Positions 44,814-54,252 of a stretch of DNA of 64,000 nucleotides are shown piece by piece. Below the pieces are notes generated by a model, which saw nothing but the letters and a program-made list of their open reading frames with translations, did no database searches and was not told where the DNA came from. Position 1 is the first letter of the stretch. The number at the start of each line of letters is the position of its first letter. A program made the position numbers and the translations under genes. Source of the stretch: Erythrobacter rubeus (GTDB lineage: Bacteria > Pseudomonadota > Alphaproteobacteria > Sphingomonadales > Sphingomonadaceae); contig NZ_JACXLC010000001.1 in the NCBI RefSeq assembly GCF_014705715.1, positions 1,532,457-1,596,456 on the forward strand. Reading direction: 5' to 3'.

Positions 44814-44837
44814 AGAGATGGTCCCCGACACGCGCAT
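44632..44837 (-). pseudogene. Decayed N-terminal part of a P4-type tyrosine integrase
   Basis: Two reading frames on the minus strand together match the arm-binding domain of tRNA-targeting integrases. Frame one (44693-44785) reads LLVKTNGCKLWRWKYRFG then SKEKLLSF and stops. Frame two (44632-44706) reads YAYLDVGISAARKLRAIAKG and stops. The family consensus is LLV, NGSKLWRWKYRF, KEKLLSFG-YP-VSLAEARKLR, so one frameshift joins them. The catalytic domain is absent. It lies about 200 bp from the 3' end of tRNA-Met and points away from it, as island integrases do. Confidence 0.75.
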
Positions 44838-45040
44838 TTCTGAACTAAAGGTCCTGAAAAAAATTGGAGCTATCGCTCCATTTACTAACCCCGTGAGAGT
44901 TCCTCCAAACACCCCACACCAAATCCGACTGCACACGAATGTAAGCAAACACAAACGAACAGAGTCCAGCCGCACACGACTGATCCTTTTCACATTTTCG
45001 GGTACATACGAAAGTCTGCGCACCTATTCAGATCCACGAC

Positions 45041-45117
45041 TGGTAGCGGAGGAGGGACTTGAACCCCCGACACGCGGATTATGATTCCGCTGCTCTAACC
45101 ACCTGAGCTACTCCGCC
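45041..45117 (-). tRNA. tRNA-Met (CAT)
   Basis: 77 nt including CCA. Acceptor stem GGCGGAG with CTCCGCT (one G-U), D arm AGCTCAGGTGGTTAGAGC, anticodon stem gcgga/tccgc with the CAT anticodon in a 7-nt loop, and T arm with GTTCAAG. The sequence is close to the elongator tRNA-Met of Alphaproteobacteria. A CAT anticodon also occurs in tRNA-Ile2, but the stem sequence favours elongator Met. The 3' end faces the integrase remnant. Confidence 0.92.
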
Positions 45118-45243
45118 CCAATCGGGGTTCCGGGCCGGTTATGGTGGCCAGGATTCGCAAGGGCTTTGCCCTGCGCGAGCGGCGCATTTAGGGCGCGTCT
45201 GCGTGCTGGTCAACCATTCTTGCACACACGCCGTCCTCCAGTG

Positions 45244-45762
45244 TCATGGTCTGGCTTTTCCGCGGAATGGCATCCTCTTCACAGCCTCCCATGGTCCACC
45301 GAGATAGCGGTGGAGTTCCAGCGCAGGAAAGACAAAATCGCGCTCCTCGATCTGAGGTTCGAGCTCGGACTGCAGTGCTTGCGCTTCTTTCCTGGTCACC
45401 TTGTTCTGGATAGTAATGTGAGGGCGCGGTTCATGCAGGTCCTGCTCGGTAAGGCTGCCATGGAAGTGGTCAGCAATCATCGCGCGCAAAGAGAGCAGTT
45501 CAGGCGATTCCAGTCTGATCGCGGTGCCTTTACCGAGATTCATCAATCCAATAACCCTCGCCTTTGGCGGAGCAAATTCGCGGGCCACTCGCGGAAGGAA
45601 ATCACAGAGTTCGCCCAGCAGCGAAGGCGCAAAAGCGTGAAACATCGTGACATGCGCGTGCAGATGGTTTCGCTCTGGCGGAAAGTGCTTGCGGCGTAGA
45701 GCATCCGCCCAGTTATGCATGTCCGGCGGTAATTTCGCAGTGACGATGAAGGGCTGAGCCAT
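45244..45762 (-). CDS. 2H phosphoesterase (2'-5' RNA ligase family)
   Basis: 172 residues from the ATG giving MAQPFIVTAKLP; the upstream frame to 45885 overlaps mltG and has no family similarity. Two H-x-T motifs, HVTMF and HITIQ, sit about 80 residues apart, as in 2H phosphoesterases acting on 2',3'-cyclic or 2'-5' bonds. It lies just after mltG (7 bp between) and is probably the last gene of the fabF-mltG unit. Biological substrate unknown. Confidence 0.82.
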   Translation of the reverse strand: MAQPFIVTAKLPPDMHNWADALRRKHFPPERNHLHAHVTMFHAFAPSLLGELCDFLPRVAREFAPPKARVIGLMNLGKGTAIRLESPELLSLRAMIADHFHGSLTEQDLHEPRPHITIQNKVTRKEAQALQSELEPQIEERDFVFPALELHRYLGGPWEAVKRMPFRGKARP

Positions 45763-45769
45763 CCGCGCC

Positions 45770-46735
45770 CTACATCTCGCCTCGCTCGCGGCGAAGCGCG
45801 TACCATTTCGCGACGGCTGCATTGTGCCCTGCGAGAGTCTCGTTGAACTCGTGCCCGCCCGTTCCGTCGGCGACCATGTACACATAATCGTGTTTTTCCG
45901 GGTTCAGCACGGCAGCGATGCTTTCACGACCGGGATTGGTGATCGGTCCTTCGGGCAAACCGACGCGAGTGTAAGTGTTGTAATCGTTGACGGCGTTGAT
46001 CTCCGACTGCCGGATACGGCGGCCGAGCGGTTTACCCTTGGTGATAGGATAGATAATCGTTGGGTCCGCTTGCAGCATGATCCCCTGGCGAACCCGGTTC
46101 GAATAGAGCCCAGCGACAGTCCTGCGCTCCGATGCGGTCCCGGTTTCCTTTTCGACAATGGATGCGAGGATGACAGCGTCGCACGGATTGTCGACGGCGA
46201 TGTCGGGCGCGCGCTCGGCCCAAGCTTCGGCAAGATATGCGTCCATCGCAGACTTCATCTGATCGATGATTTCGCTGCGATCCTGGCCCCTTTCGAACGC
46301 ATAAGTGTCGGGCAGGACCGAACCTTCCTCCGGCACCTCGATCTCGCCGGTCAACAGCTCTTCTTCCATGAGCTTTTCCCAGACCAGAATGGACGGTGTT
46401 CCCTCTGGAATGGTGACGAACCGGCGGATGACGTCGCCGTTCTGAAAAGCGGCAAGAATGTCGCCCTGGTCCATATCGGGCGTCAGCGCGAACTCACCCG
46501 CCTGTATCGGCTCGCTGGAGCCAAACAGACGCGCACGCAGCAGAAAGCCGTCTCCTGAAGAGATTAGCCCTTCTTCTTCGAGCTTGTATGCGACGCTGCC
46601 GAGCGACGATCCGGCAGGGATAATGAATGGCGACTCTTCTTCGATCGTCGCTTCGCCTAGATACGAGCCCGCAAGGATCAATCCTACCGCCGCCAGCATG
46701 AACAGGCTCACGACGAAAAGGCCGAGGCGTTTCAC
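45770..46735 (-). CDS. mltG: Endolytic murein transglycosylase MltG (YceG)
   Basis: 321 residues. An N-terminal membrane anchor (GLFVVSLFMLAAVGLILAGS) is followed by a LysM-like region (IPAGSSLGSVAYKLEEEGLI) and the catalytic YceG domain: ASIVEKETGTASERRTVAGL with the catalytic Glu, VFYNR-equivalent YSNRVRQGI, and LQADPTIIYPITKG. It cleaves nascent peptidoglycan strands and limits glycan chain length at the inner membrane. It follows fabF by 4 bp, the common order in this group. Confidence 0.93.
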   Translation of the reverse strand: MKRLGLFVVSLFMLAAVGLILAGSYLGEATIEEESPFIIPAGSSLGSVAYKLEEEGLISSGDGFLLRARLFGSSEPIQAGEFALTPDMDQGDILAAFQNGDVIRRFVTIPEGTPSILVWEKLMEEELLTGEIEVPEEGSVLPDTYAFERGQDRSEIIDQMKSAMDAYLAEAWAERAPDIAVDNPCDAVILASIVEKETGTASERRTVAGLYSNRVRQGIMLQADPTIIYPITKGKPLGRRIRQSEINAVNDYNTYTRVGLPEGPITNPGRESIAAVLNPEKHDYVYMVADGTGGHEFNETLAGHNAAVAKWYALRRERGEM

Positions 46736-46739
46736 CGGA

Positions 46740-47999
46740 TCAATCGACCTTCTGCATGATCAGCGAGGCATTGGTGCCGCCGAAACCGAAGCTGTTGTTG
46801 AGCACCGCGCGCACTTCGCGCTTTTTCGCCTTAAGCGGGACGAGGTCGATACCTTCGGTGCCATCGTCCGGATTATGCAGGTTGAGTGTCGGCGGGACGA
46901 CACCGTCGCGCATGGTGAGGATGCAGAACACGGCCTCCACTGCGCCCGCCCCGCCTAGCAGATGCCCGATAGCCGATTTGGTGGAGCTCATCGAAGCGCC
47001 GCTCAGATCGTCGCCGAGCACGCGCTTTACGGCAGCAAGCTCGATCGTGTCCGCCATCGTGCTGGTTCCGTGCGCGTTGACGTAGTCGATGTCGCCCGGC
47101 CCCAGCCCTGCTTTCTTTAGAGCCATCCGCATGGCTAGCTCAGCACCCTTGCCTTCCGGATGAGGTGCAGTGACGTGGTAGGCATCGCCCGACAGGCCAT
47201 AGCCGGTGACTTCGGCGTAGATGGTCGCGCCGCGCGCTTTCGCCCGCTCGTATTCTTCGAGCACGACCACGCCTGCACCCTCGCCCATGACAAAGCCTTC
47301 GCGATCCTTGTCGTATGGGCGGCTCGCCTCGGTTGGGCGATCGTTATAGCTGGTGTTGAGAGCCCGCGCCTGCGCGAAGCCTGCGATGCCGAGCGGATTC
47401 ACGGTGCTTTCCGCGCCACCTGCAAGCATGACGTCGGCATCGTCCATCGCGATCATGCGCGCGGCATCGCCAATCGAATGTGCGCCTGTCGAACACGCCG
47501 TCACAACGGCATGGTTCGGGCCCATGAAGCCGTATTTGATCTGCACCTGACCGGTGACGAGATTGATCAGGCGGCCATGCACAAAATGCGGGCTGACCCT
47601 GCCTGGGCCGCGCTCATGCAGATTGACGCTCTCGATTTCGATGCCGGGAAGTCCGCCGATCCCTGCGCCGATCGAACAGCCGGTGCGCTCTTTCTCGGCG
47701 TCGGTCATTTCGGTCAGGCCGGCATCTTCAAGCGCCTGCCCCGCGGCATCGATGCCGTAAACGATGAAAGGATCGACTTGCCGCTGAACCTTGTGATCGA
47801 CGCGCTTGTCAGGATCGAAGCCCCACGGGTGATCCTTGCCCTTCACCTCGCACGCGATCGTCGCCTTCTGGCCCTCCGGATCGAAGCGCGTGATCGGCCC
47901 GGCCCCGCTTTCGCCCGCGATGAGGTTTTTCCAGCTCGTTTCGACATCACCGCCAAGCGGGGTCACAAGACCTAGTCCGGTTACGACAACACGGCGCAT
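46740..47999 (-). CDS. fabF: 3-oxoacyl-ACP synthase II
   Basis: 419 residues from the ATG giving MRRVVVTGLGLVTPLG; the nine codons upstream are not conserved. The Cys-His-His triad is present in VTACSTGAHSIGDAA, NAHGTSTMADTIEL and SSTKSAIGHLLGGAGA. It elongates fatty acyl-ACP in the cytosol. The order acpP, fabF, mltG is a classic arrangement. Confidence 0.97.
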   Translation of the reverse strand: MRRVVVTGLGLVTPLGGDVETSWKNLIAGESGAGPITRFDPEGQKATIACEVKGKDHPWGFDPDKRVDHKVQRQVDPFIVYGIDAAGQALEDAGLTEMTDAEKERTGCSIGAGIGGLPGIEIESVNLHERGPGRVSPHFVHGRLINLVTGQVQIKYGFMGPNHAVVTACSTGAHSIGDAARMIAMDDADVMLAGGAESTVNPLGIAGFAQARALNTSYNDRPTEASRPYDKDREGFVMGEGAGVVVLEEYERAKARGATIYAEVTGYGLSGDAYHVTAPHPEGKGAELAMRMALKKAGLGPGDIDYVNAHGTSTMADTIELAAVKRVLGDDLSGASMSSTKSAIGHLLGGAGAVEAVFCILTMRDGVVPPTLNLHNPDDGTEGIDLVPLKAKKREVRAVLNNSFGFGGTNASLIMQKVD

Positions 48000-48075
48000 T
48001 AAAATCTCCAATTGCATCCGGGCCAAGAGCCATTCGGCGCATGCTGCGGCAGCTTCACGCTGCCCTGAAACACTA

Positions 48076-48138
48076 CAGGCCCGGAGCCCTTGTTCAAAAG
48101 GGCACGGGCCTGTCGGTCAGAAGCCCGCCGATGCGGGC
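48076..48138 (-). terminator. Paired hairpins between acpP and fabF
   Basis: Read on the minus strand after acpP, a stem gcccgc/gcgggc (48123-48138) comes 14 nt after the stop, followed by a longer bulged hairpin with arms 48076-48083 and 48105-48112 plus an inner stem 48086-48091/48098-48103. T-runs are weak, so this is probably a partial terminator or RNA stabiliser that lets acpP exceed fabF in expression. Confidence 0.55.
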
Positions 48139-48151
48139 GTTCTGAGGGCGA

Positions 48152-48388
48152 TTAGCCCTTGTGTTCTTCGATATATTTGGTGGCATCGCCGACCGTGCTG
48201 ATCTTCTCAGCCGCATCGTCGGGGATTTCGACGCCGAACTCTTCTTCAAACGCCATCACCAGCTCGACGATGTCGAGGCTGTCTGCGCCCAGATCGTCGA
48301 TGAAGCTTGCTTCCTGAGTTACCTTATCGCCTTCAACACCCAGGTGCTCGACAACAATTTTCTGCACGCGGTCGGCAGTATCGCTCAT
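48152..48388 (-). CDS. acpP: Acyl carrier protein
   Basis: 78 residues, acidic, with [20 protein letters not shown], where the Ser of DSL carries 4'-phosphopantetheine. It carries growing acyl chains for fatty acid synthesis. It is the first gene of the fabF-mltG unit and is separated from fabF by about 150 bp containing hairpins. Confidence 0.98.
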   Translation of the reverse strand: MSDTADRVQKIVVEHLGVEGDKVTQEASFIDDLGADSLDIVELVMAFEEEFGVEIPDDAAEKISTVGDATKYIEEHKG

Positions 48389-48491
48389 GTGTGTCCCTCT
48401 TGTATTGGGGTTAGAATTTCAAAAAGTGCCCTAAAGGCCGGTTCGATAGAGCGCAAGTGCAGAACGCAAATGCCCCCGTTTCCCGCGTTTT

Positions 48492-49289
48492 CTAACCGAA
48501 CAGCGGACGAGCCGAAGTCAGCTCGACATCGCTGCGCAGCATCAAAGCGCGCTCGATCATGTATTTATGCCATGCGCCGAAGATCACAAGGGCTTTGAGC
48601 CCTTGCCCACTTATCGTGTCCAGCGTTTGCTCGATCAGATCGGTATGCGCGCGGTTGATGCGGGTCCAGCCGCCCGGGCCGAGATCGGGGTCGAAATAGA
48701 TCTGGTAAGGTGTTTGCGCACTCTGAACGATAACATCGTATTCGGGCGTGTGGATGAAGCGCGGATCCTGCCCGCGCCCGTCCAGCGCCTCGGAATATTG
48801 CGCCCTCGCCGTCTGATGTTCCGCCCATTGCGAGGCTCTGGCTGGATCATCCTCTATCCGTTTGAGCGCAGCGGCGCGGTCATCAGCGATTTTCTGTGTC
48901 CAGCCCGCAGTTCCAGCGATCGAATAATCCAGTTCGACCGAAAGCGGAAAGGCGACATCGGTGAGTTCCGGGAAGACACGTGTGCGCGGCTCGGTGACTT
49001 CGCCAGTCTCCGCAAAGCTGGTGCGGGCGGCCTTAATTCGATCAGGGCAAATTTCGCTCAAGACAATGTCGGGATCGAAGCGTCTTACCGCCTCCCGCAG
49101 CACATCGAGCGAATAGAGCTCACTGGTGCGGTGCGTGCCGTGGATTGCCCCAATGACCGAAACTTTCGTCAGATCATCTGGAGAAGACGAGCTCTCCGGT
49201 GCGCAACTGGCCAGCGTCTGGGACGCGGCACCGGCACCGGAAGCTGCTGCAAGGCTCCCGAGCATGGCGGTTCGACGGGTGGTTCGCAT
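48492..49289 (-). CDS. Tat-exported lipoprotein, TraB/DUF5694-like
   Basis: 265 residues. The N terminus has a twin-arginine signal (MRTTRRTAMLGSLAAASG) and a lipobox-like LASC, so a Tat lipoprotein is likely. VIGAIHGTHRTSELYSLDVL and VIFGAWHKYMIERAL give early and late G-x-x-H motifs plus SEICPDR with an acidic site. It is similar in pattern to the protein at 1182-2045. A metal-dependent peptidase-like fold is possible. Function unknown. Confidence 0.62.
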   Translation of the reverse strand: MRTTRRTAMLGSLAAASGAGAASQTLASCAPESSSSPDDLTKVSVIGAIHGTHRTSELYSLDVLREAVRRFDPDIVLSEICPDRIKAARTSFAETGEVTEPRTRVFPELTDVAFPLSVELDYSIAGTAGWTQKIADDRAAALKRIEDDPARASQWAEHQTARAQYSEALDGRGQDPRFIHTPEYDVIVQSAQTPYQIYFDPDLGPGGWTRINRAHTDLIEQTLDTISGQGLKALVIFGAWHKYMIERALMLRSDVELTSARPLFG

Positions 49290-49345
49290 GTCTTCTCATC
49301 GCCTCTTTGCCGCTGTCAGGTTGCGACCGTGCGACGACAGGCTTT

Positions 49346-50368
49346 CTATATCAAGCCCTTGGCTGCGAGCTGCGCCTCTCCGCGTTCCCGACTTTCCACG
49401 CGCTTGAGACCGGCCTTCGGATAGTTCTTGTCGGGTTCGGTCGCTAGCGCCCGCTCGTAATATGTTGTCGCCCGGTCCAGTTCACCCTCGCTCTCATGGC
49501 ACAGCCCGATGTTAAATAGGACCGAGACGTGTTCCGGATTTGAAGCTTCGAGCTCGCGAAATTTGATGCACGCGCCAAAAGGATCGTTTTTGGTAAGGCG
49601 CAGCGCCTCCTTGAAGGTTCGCCGGTCCTGCTTGGTCAGTCCTTTGCGCCGTTCGAGCAAGCGTGGATCGGACTTCCTGAACGCTGGCAAAAGATCGCTC
49701 TGCACCGCATCAATATATCTGGCGGCAAGGGCGCCAATCATTGCGTCAGGATCAGGCGCAGCGTGATCATCTTCGCAATACGTTTGAGAGCTCTCGAGAT
49801 CCGCATCGTCGTGATAAAGACGGCTGCCATCGGCGGCGACCATCGTCACACTTGCACGGTAGTGGACTGTGATCTGCCGGCACGGTATTTCTATTTCCTC
49901 GTGCTCTACGCATTCGTCATCCTCGTCCCGGAGCACGCACTCCTTGCGGATCTTTGGCGACGTGGAGTAATCGGATATGCTGCTATGGGCTGCGCCGCGC
50001 AGGACCGCGTCGGGGCCGCTGTCTGAGCCAGCAACCTCAATATACCGCTGCTCCGCTTCGTCTTCGGTTGCGGGATCGACCACGAATATCCGCTCCCTTT
50101 GCGCGAGCGCGGCAGGGATAACTTGGAAGTAAGGCTCGTCCGCCACGACCGGTTGGCTCAATAGATCGGTTATACTCGCCTGTAATCCGTAGCCCCAGTC
50201 GCCGCCGAATGGCTCGGTAGCAAGAATGTCGATTTCCGCCGGGACATCCGCACGGGCGGCATAAAAGCCTTCTACCGGCAGTGTCTCCGCCAGCGCCGTG
50301 CTGGAGGCGCCCACCGCGCATATTGCAGCAAGGAAAATGCGCAAAGGCGCAGATGCAGAAGAAGACAT
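49346..50368 (-). CDS. Exported TPR-containing protein of unknown function
   Basis: 340 residues from the ATG giving MSSSASAPLRIF, with signal peptide to SSTALAE; an upstream frame to 50482 is not used. The central part has Cys/Asp/Glu-rich loops (ECVLRDEDDECVEHEEIEIP). The C terminus has one TPR-like pair (EHVSVLFNIGLCHESEGELD, RATTYYERALATEPDK). It is probably periplasmic. No family is recognised. Confidence 0.7.
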   Translation of the reverse strand: MSSSASAPLRIFLAAICAVGASSTALAETLPVEGFYAARADVPAEIDILATEPFGGDWGYGLQASITDLLSQPVVADEPYFQVIPAALAQRERIFVVDPATEDEAEQRYIEVAGSDSGPDAVLRGAAHSSISDYSTSPKIRKECVLRDEDDECVEHEEIEIPCRQITVHYRASVTMVAADGSRLYHDDADLESSQTYCEDDHAAPDPDAMIGALAARYIDAVQSDLLPAFRKSDPRLLERRKGLTKQDRRTFKEALRLTKNDPFGACIKFRELEASNPEHVSVLFNIGLCHESEGELDRATTYYERALATEPDKNYPKAGLKRVESRERGEAQLAAKGLI

Positions 50369-50602
50369 TCTCGAACCCCCCGATTGATTTGGAGGAGCCT
50401 GTTGCAGCGTCGCTTTATGCCTCGTGAATGTACCTTTCATCGACTGGAAACGCACTGCCCAGCCCGCGCATAAACAGCTCATCGCAGCTGATTAACGTCT
50501 CGGCGAAGGCTCGGAACGATCTATGCCCTCAGCCCGTTAAGTCATTGAAACCGCAATGCAAAAGGCTTGCGGATCATGAAGCTAAAACAATCAAGGAGAT
50601 CC

Positions 50603-51046
50603 ATGACTAATACAGTCGACATTCTGAAGAACCTTACACAAACCACTTTTGATTCCGTCGAAGGCTATCGCAAGGCCGGCGACAAGGCCGAAAGTCCGGC
50701 ACTGACCCAGGCACTGGAGCGCCGCGCAAGCGAACGTTCGAAGACGCTGGACACGTTGAACCAGGCGCTGACCTCGCGCGGTGAAGACCCCATTACATCG
50801 CCGAGTACGATGAGCCAGATGCACCAGACATGGCTGTCGATTACCGACTCGTTCTCGAACGGGAACGAAGCAGCGGCAGAACGTGTCGAAGAAGGCGAAG
50901 ATTATCTCGTCGAACAGTTCCGCGATGTCCTTGAAGACGACAGCAACGAACTCGACAGTTCGACCAGGATGCTGATCCAATCGGCATACCGCGAAGTACG
51001 CGAAGGCGAACGTTTTACCGACATGCTCGAGAAGCAATACGCGTAA
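50603..51046 (+). CDS. DUF2383 four-helix-bundle protein (PA2169 family)
   Basis: 147 residues from an ATG 6 bp after AAGGAG. The ferritin-like helical pattern of this family is visible (DILKNLTQTTFDSVEGYRKA; ALERRASERSKTLDTLNQAL; GEDYLVEQFRDVLEDDSNEL). Members are stress-related proteins of unknown biochemical role. Isolated gene; a hairpin (51059-51080) lies after the stop. Confidence 0.83.
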   Translation: MTNTVDILKNLTQTTFDSVEGYRKAGDKAESPALTQALERRASERSKTLDTLNQALTSRGEDPITSPSTMSQMHQTWLSITDSFSNGNEAAAERVEEGEDYLVEQFRDVLEDDSNELDSSTRMLIQSAYREVREGERFTDMLEKQYA

Positions 51047-51425
51047 CCGCATCAGGATAGGACGCGTGGATGAGCGTCCTTAGGGTGTCGAGCGCCGCAG
51101 CCTTGCGCTGCGCCGCGCTCCGCCCGAACCAACATCGGTTTTGGCGTTGAGCGCGCCACGTATTGGGGAGCGCTGATTTTCAGCGACTTGCGCTGCTCCG
51201 CCAAGACTTTTCCATCCAGAAACGAAAGCGCCCGGCCTCACGGTCGGGCGTTTTTGCGTGTTACCTACCGATTGATCGTGCCGCAATACACGCCCCAGCC
51301 TCGGGGAATCGCCACGAAGTGTAATTTCGCACCAGCTGTGCTAAGCGGGATTCGGGAACGCATTCTTGCTGGGTATTCAAAACATTGGGCCCGCGTCACT
51401 CTCATGTTGAACGGGAGCAAGATGC
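51047..51425. other. Intergenic region with hairpin and terminator, possible small RNA
   Basis: No gene is evident. A hairpin with arms aggacgc/gcgtcct (51059-51080) follows the DUF2383 stop. About 150 bp further on, a strong plus-strand terminator lies at 51229-51255. The stretch between is GC-rich and can fold, so a small RNA transcribed rightwards is possible. No known RNA family was recognised. Confidence 0.4.
51229..51255 (+). terminator. Rho-independent terminator
   Basis: Stem cgcccggcc (51229-51237) with ggtcgggcg (51242-51250), 9 bp with one G-U, 4-nt loop, followed by five T. It lies 180 bp after the nearest plus-strand gene, which suggests a separate short transcript or a long 3' UTR. 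Confidence 0.8.
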
Positions 51426-52196
51426 ATGTTGAAGACTTCTCTAGCCACCACTTTTGCCGCGACTTTGGCAATCCTCGTAGCGGCGCCTGCTTCTGCACAG
51501 GATCGATCCTCCGGTCGTCAGGATCAGGAGCGGGGCACCGCTGAAATTCCGCAATGTTCACGCAATCTCGGCACGATCGCAATCGTTGAGCCTGACAACC
51601 AATGGTGGCGGGAACTGAGCCTCGGCAGCCCCGAGGCAATTATGCGCATATTCGTCCAACGATCAGGCTGCTTCACTCTGGTAAATCGTGGCCGCTCGAT
51701 GCGCAGCCGCGCCATGGAGCGCGCACTCGCCGATCAGGGCGAGCTGCAAGATGGCTCGAACCTGGGCCGCGGGCAGGTGAAGGCGGCCGACTACTTCCTG
51801 CAGCCCGATATTGTGACGACAAATTCGGATAGCGGCGGAGGCGGCGTCGGCGCTTTGGTTGGCGGCTTGCTGGGGCGCAGGGTGCTCGGCGGACTTGCCG
51901 GCGGCATCAACGTCAAAAAGAAAGAGGCGAACGTCACGCTGTCGGTCGTGAACGCACGCACGACGGTTGAGGAGGCTCTTGTCGAGGGCTACGCGCGCAA
52001 GAGGGATTTGCGCTTCCGCGGGGGCGGTGGCGGCGGTTGGTGGACCGGCTTTGGCGCAGTGGGCGCGAGCGGATACCAGAACACCGAGATCGGTCAGGTT
52101 ATCGTGCTGGCTTACCTCGATGCCTATTCGAAGCTCGTTTACGATCTGGGCGGTCTACCCGATGATGCCGCAGCAGCCGCCCCCGAAGCGAGGTAG
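51426..52196 (+). CDS. CsgG/HfaB-family exported protein
   Basis: 256 residues. Signal peptide MLKTSLATTFAATLAILV to ASAQ, with no lipobox, unlike classical CsgG. The body follows the CsgG pattern: GTIAIVEPDNQWWRE, SGCFTLVNRGRSMRSRAMER, VKAADYFLQPDIVTTNSDSG, ANVTLSVVNARTTVEEALVE, and a Gly-rich stretch near 198-205. CsgG-family proteins form export pores or periplasmic assemblies in curli and holdfast systems. Here no curli genes are adjacent, but the window also holds a Fap-like cluster 24 kb away. Confidence 0.72.
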   Translation: MLKTSLATTFAATLAILVAAPASAQDRSSGRQDQERGTAEIPQCSRNLGTIAIVEPDNQWWRELSLGSPEAIMRIFVQRSGCFTLVNRGRSMRSRAMERALADQGELQDGSNLGRGQVKAADYFLQPDIVTTNSDSGGGGVGALVGGLLGRRVLGGLAGGINVKKKEANVTLSVVNARTTVEEALVEGYARKRDLRFRGGGGGGWWTGFGAVGASGYQNTEIGQVIVLAYLDAYSKLVYDLGGLPDDAAAAAPEAR

Positions 52197-52245
52197 CGGG
52201 CCTTTGAACGGCGGGAGATGCAGTTAGCGCCTCCCGCCCGCTCAA

Positions 52246-54060
52246 TCAGCTTTCGCTTTCGCCGGCCTGATCTTTTGGGGCTTGCTTCTGCGGCGGTTCG
52301 ATCGTCCGCAGGAACAGTTCGCGCAGCTGCGATGGCTCTGCCTTGGACGGCGCGCTCATCATCAGGTCTTCGCCCTTCTGGTTCATCGGGAAGGCGATTA
52401 CCTCGCGGATTGCTTCCTCTCCGGCGAGCAGCATGACAATACGATCGATACCCGGAGCGGAGCCGCCATGCGGTGGCGCACCGAGCTTGAACGCTTCGAT
52501 CATCCCGGAAAACTCGCGGTCGACAGTTGCCTTGTCGTAGCCCGCGATTTCGAAAGCCTTGTACATGATATCCGGGCGGTGGTTCCGGATTGCGCCGGAT
52601 GACAGCTCATAGCCGTTGCAGACGATGTCGTACTGCCACGCCTTGATTTCGAGCGGGTCCATGTTCTCGAGCGCATCCATCTCGCCCTGCGGCATCGAGA
52701 ACGGGTTGTGAGAGAAATCGACCTTTTTGAGGTCCTCGTCCCACTCATACATCGGGAAATCGACGATCCAGCAGAACTTGAAGCAGTTCTCTTCGATGAG
52801 GCCGAGCTGCTCGCCCACCTGTGTGCGGGCGGCACCGGCGAGCTTTGCTGCATCTTTCTCCTTGCCAGCAGCGAAGAACAGCCCGTCGTCCGGACCCAGG
52901 CCGAGCTCATTGTAAAGCTCTTCCATCCGCTCCGGGCCGTGGTTCTTGGCGATCGGCCCGCCAAATTCGCCGCCCTTGCGCGTGACATAGCCGAGCCCTG
53001 CAAAACCCTCGCTTCGCGCCCAATTGTTCATGTCATCGAAGAACTTGCGGCTCTTTTCGTTCGTTTTGGGGGCCGGGACCACACGGACCACGCCGCCACC
53101 GCCCACGATCTTTTCGAACAGGCCGAACCCGGATTTCTCGAAATGCGACGTCACATCGCTGATGATCAGCGGGTTGCGTAGATCAGGCTTGTCCGTGCCG
53201 TATTTCATCATCGCTTCGGCGTAGGGTATGCGCGGGAAACTGCCCGACGGAGTAACGCTGTATCCACCCGAAAATTCCTCGAAGGTCCCGGCGAGCACTG
53301 GCTCGAGCGCCTGGAAAACGTCTTCCTGCGTCACGAAGCTCATTTCGAAATCGAGCTGGTAGAATTCGAGGCTGCGATCGGCGCGCAAGTCCTCGTCGCG
53401 AAAGCAAGGCGCGATCTGGAAATAACGGTCGAAGCCTGAGACCATCAGCATTTGCTTGAACATCTGCGGCGCCTGCGGGAGCGCGTAAAAATTGCCCGGA
53501 TGCATCCGGCTCGGCACGAGGAAGTCGCGCGCGCCCTCCGGAGAAGATGCCGTCAGGATCGGAGTCTGAAACTCGGTGAAGCCCTGATCGATCATGCGCT
53601 GGCGCAGCGATGTGATGACCTTGCTGCGCAGCATAATGTTGCGATGCATGGTTTCGCGCCTGAGATCGAGGAAACGGTATTTGAGGCGGATTTCCTCCGG
53701 ATATTCCTGCTCGCCCGCCACCGGCATCGGAAGTTCTTCCGCAGCACTCTGCACCGTGATCTCGCGAGCGAACACCTCGATTTCGCCGGTCGGCAAATCC
53801 TTGTTCACTGTCTCCGCGGTGCGCGCTTTCACATCGCCATCGATGGTGACGACCGATTCGTTGCGCAGCTTTTCGAGCACCGGGAGCGCAGGCGAATCCT
53901 CATCCGCCACGATCTGCGTGATGCCGTAATGATCGCGCAGATCGACAAATAGAACACCGCCATGGTCGCGTTTCCGGTGGATCCAGCCCGACAAGCGGAC
54001 GGTTTCACCGACATTCTGAGCGGAAAGCTGTGCGCAAGTGTGCGTACGATAGGCGTGCAT
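52246..54060 (-). CDS. aspS: Aspartyl-tRNA synthetase (bacterial type)
   Basis: 604 residues, the length of bacterial AspRS with the GAD insert. The OB-fold anticodon domain ([20 protein letters not shown]) is followed by the class II core: motif 2 in [19 protein letters not shown] and motif 3 in [16 protein letters not shown]. It charges tRNA-Asp; non-discriminating variants also charge tRNA-Asn and cannot be excluded. It is monocistronic. Confidence 0.97.
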   Translation of the reverse strand: MHAYRTHTCAQLSAQNVGETVRLSGWIHRKRDHGGVLFVDLRDHYGITQIVADEDSPALPVLEKLRNESVVTIDGDVKARTAETVNKDLPTGEIEVFAREITVQSAAEELPMPVAGEQEYPEEIRLKYRFLDLRRETMHRNIMLRSKVITSLRQRMIDQGFTEFQTPILTASSPEGARDFLVPSRMHPGNFYALPQAPQMFKQMLMVSGFDRYFQIAPCFRDEDLRADRSLEFYQLDFEMSFVTQEDVFQALEPVLAGTFEEFSGGYSVTPSGSFPRIPYAEAMMKYGTDKPDLRNPLIISDVTSHFEKSGFGLFEKIVGGGGVVRVVPAPKTNEKSRKFFDDMNNWARSEGFAGLGYVTRKGGEFGGPIAKNHGPERMEELYNELGLGPDDGLFFAAGKEKDAAKLAGAARTQVGEQLGLIEENCFKFCWIVDFPMYEWDEDLKKVDFSHNPFSMPQGEMDALENMDPLEIKAWQYDIVCNGYELSSGAIRNHRPDIMYKAFEIAGYDKATVDREFSGMIEAFKLGAPPHGGSAPGIDRIVMLLAGEEAIREVIAFPMNQKGEDLMMSAPSKAEPSQLRELFLRTIEPPQKQAPKDQAGESES

Positions 54061-54252
54061 CTAAACTCTTGTCCTGTTTGAGCGTATGGCGCTAAAGGCG
54101 CGCCAGCATTTTGCGGGCTTTCGAAAGCCTCGCGGATATGGGCGCGCTAACAGGGCATGACCCGCACTTTGTCAAGACGCCAAGGTGCAGCATAGCAAGC
54201 CTCTGGGAAACTACCCGAGAGCGGTACTCCGCTCAAAACGACAAGAAGACAA

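Noticed and set aside
44818-45084. Plus-strand open frame running into the tRNA
   Set aside because: It overlaps tRNA-Met on the other strand and has no domain or ribosome site.
45041-45117. A second tRNA-Met 3'-end copy marking the far end of the island
   Set aside because: Searched by eye near 27.9, 30.0, 33.6 and 34.3 kb; no match long enough was found.
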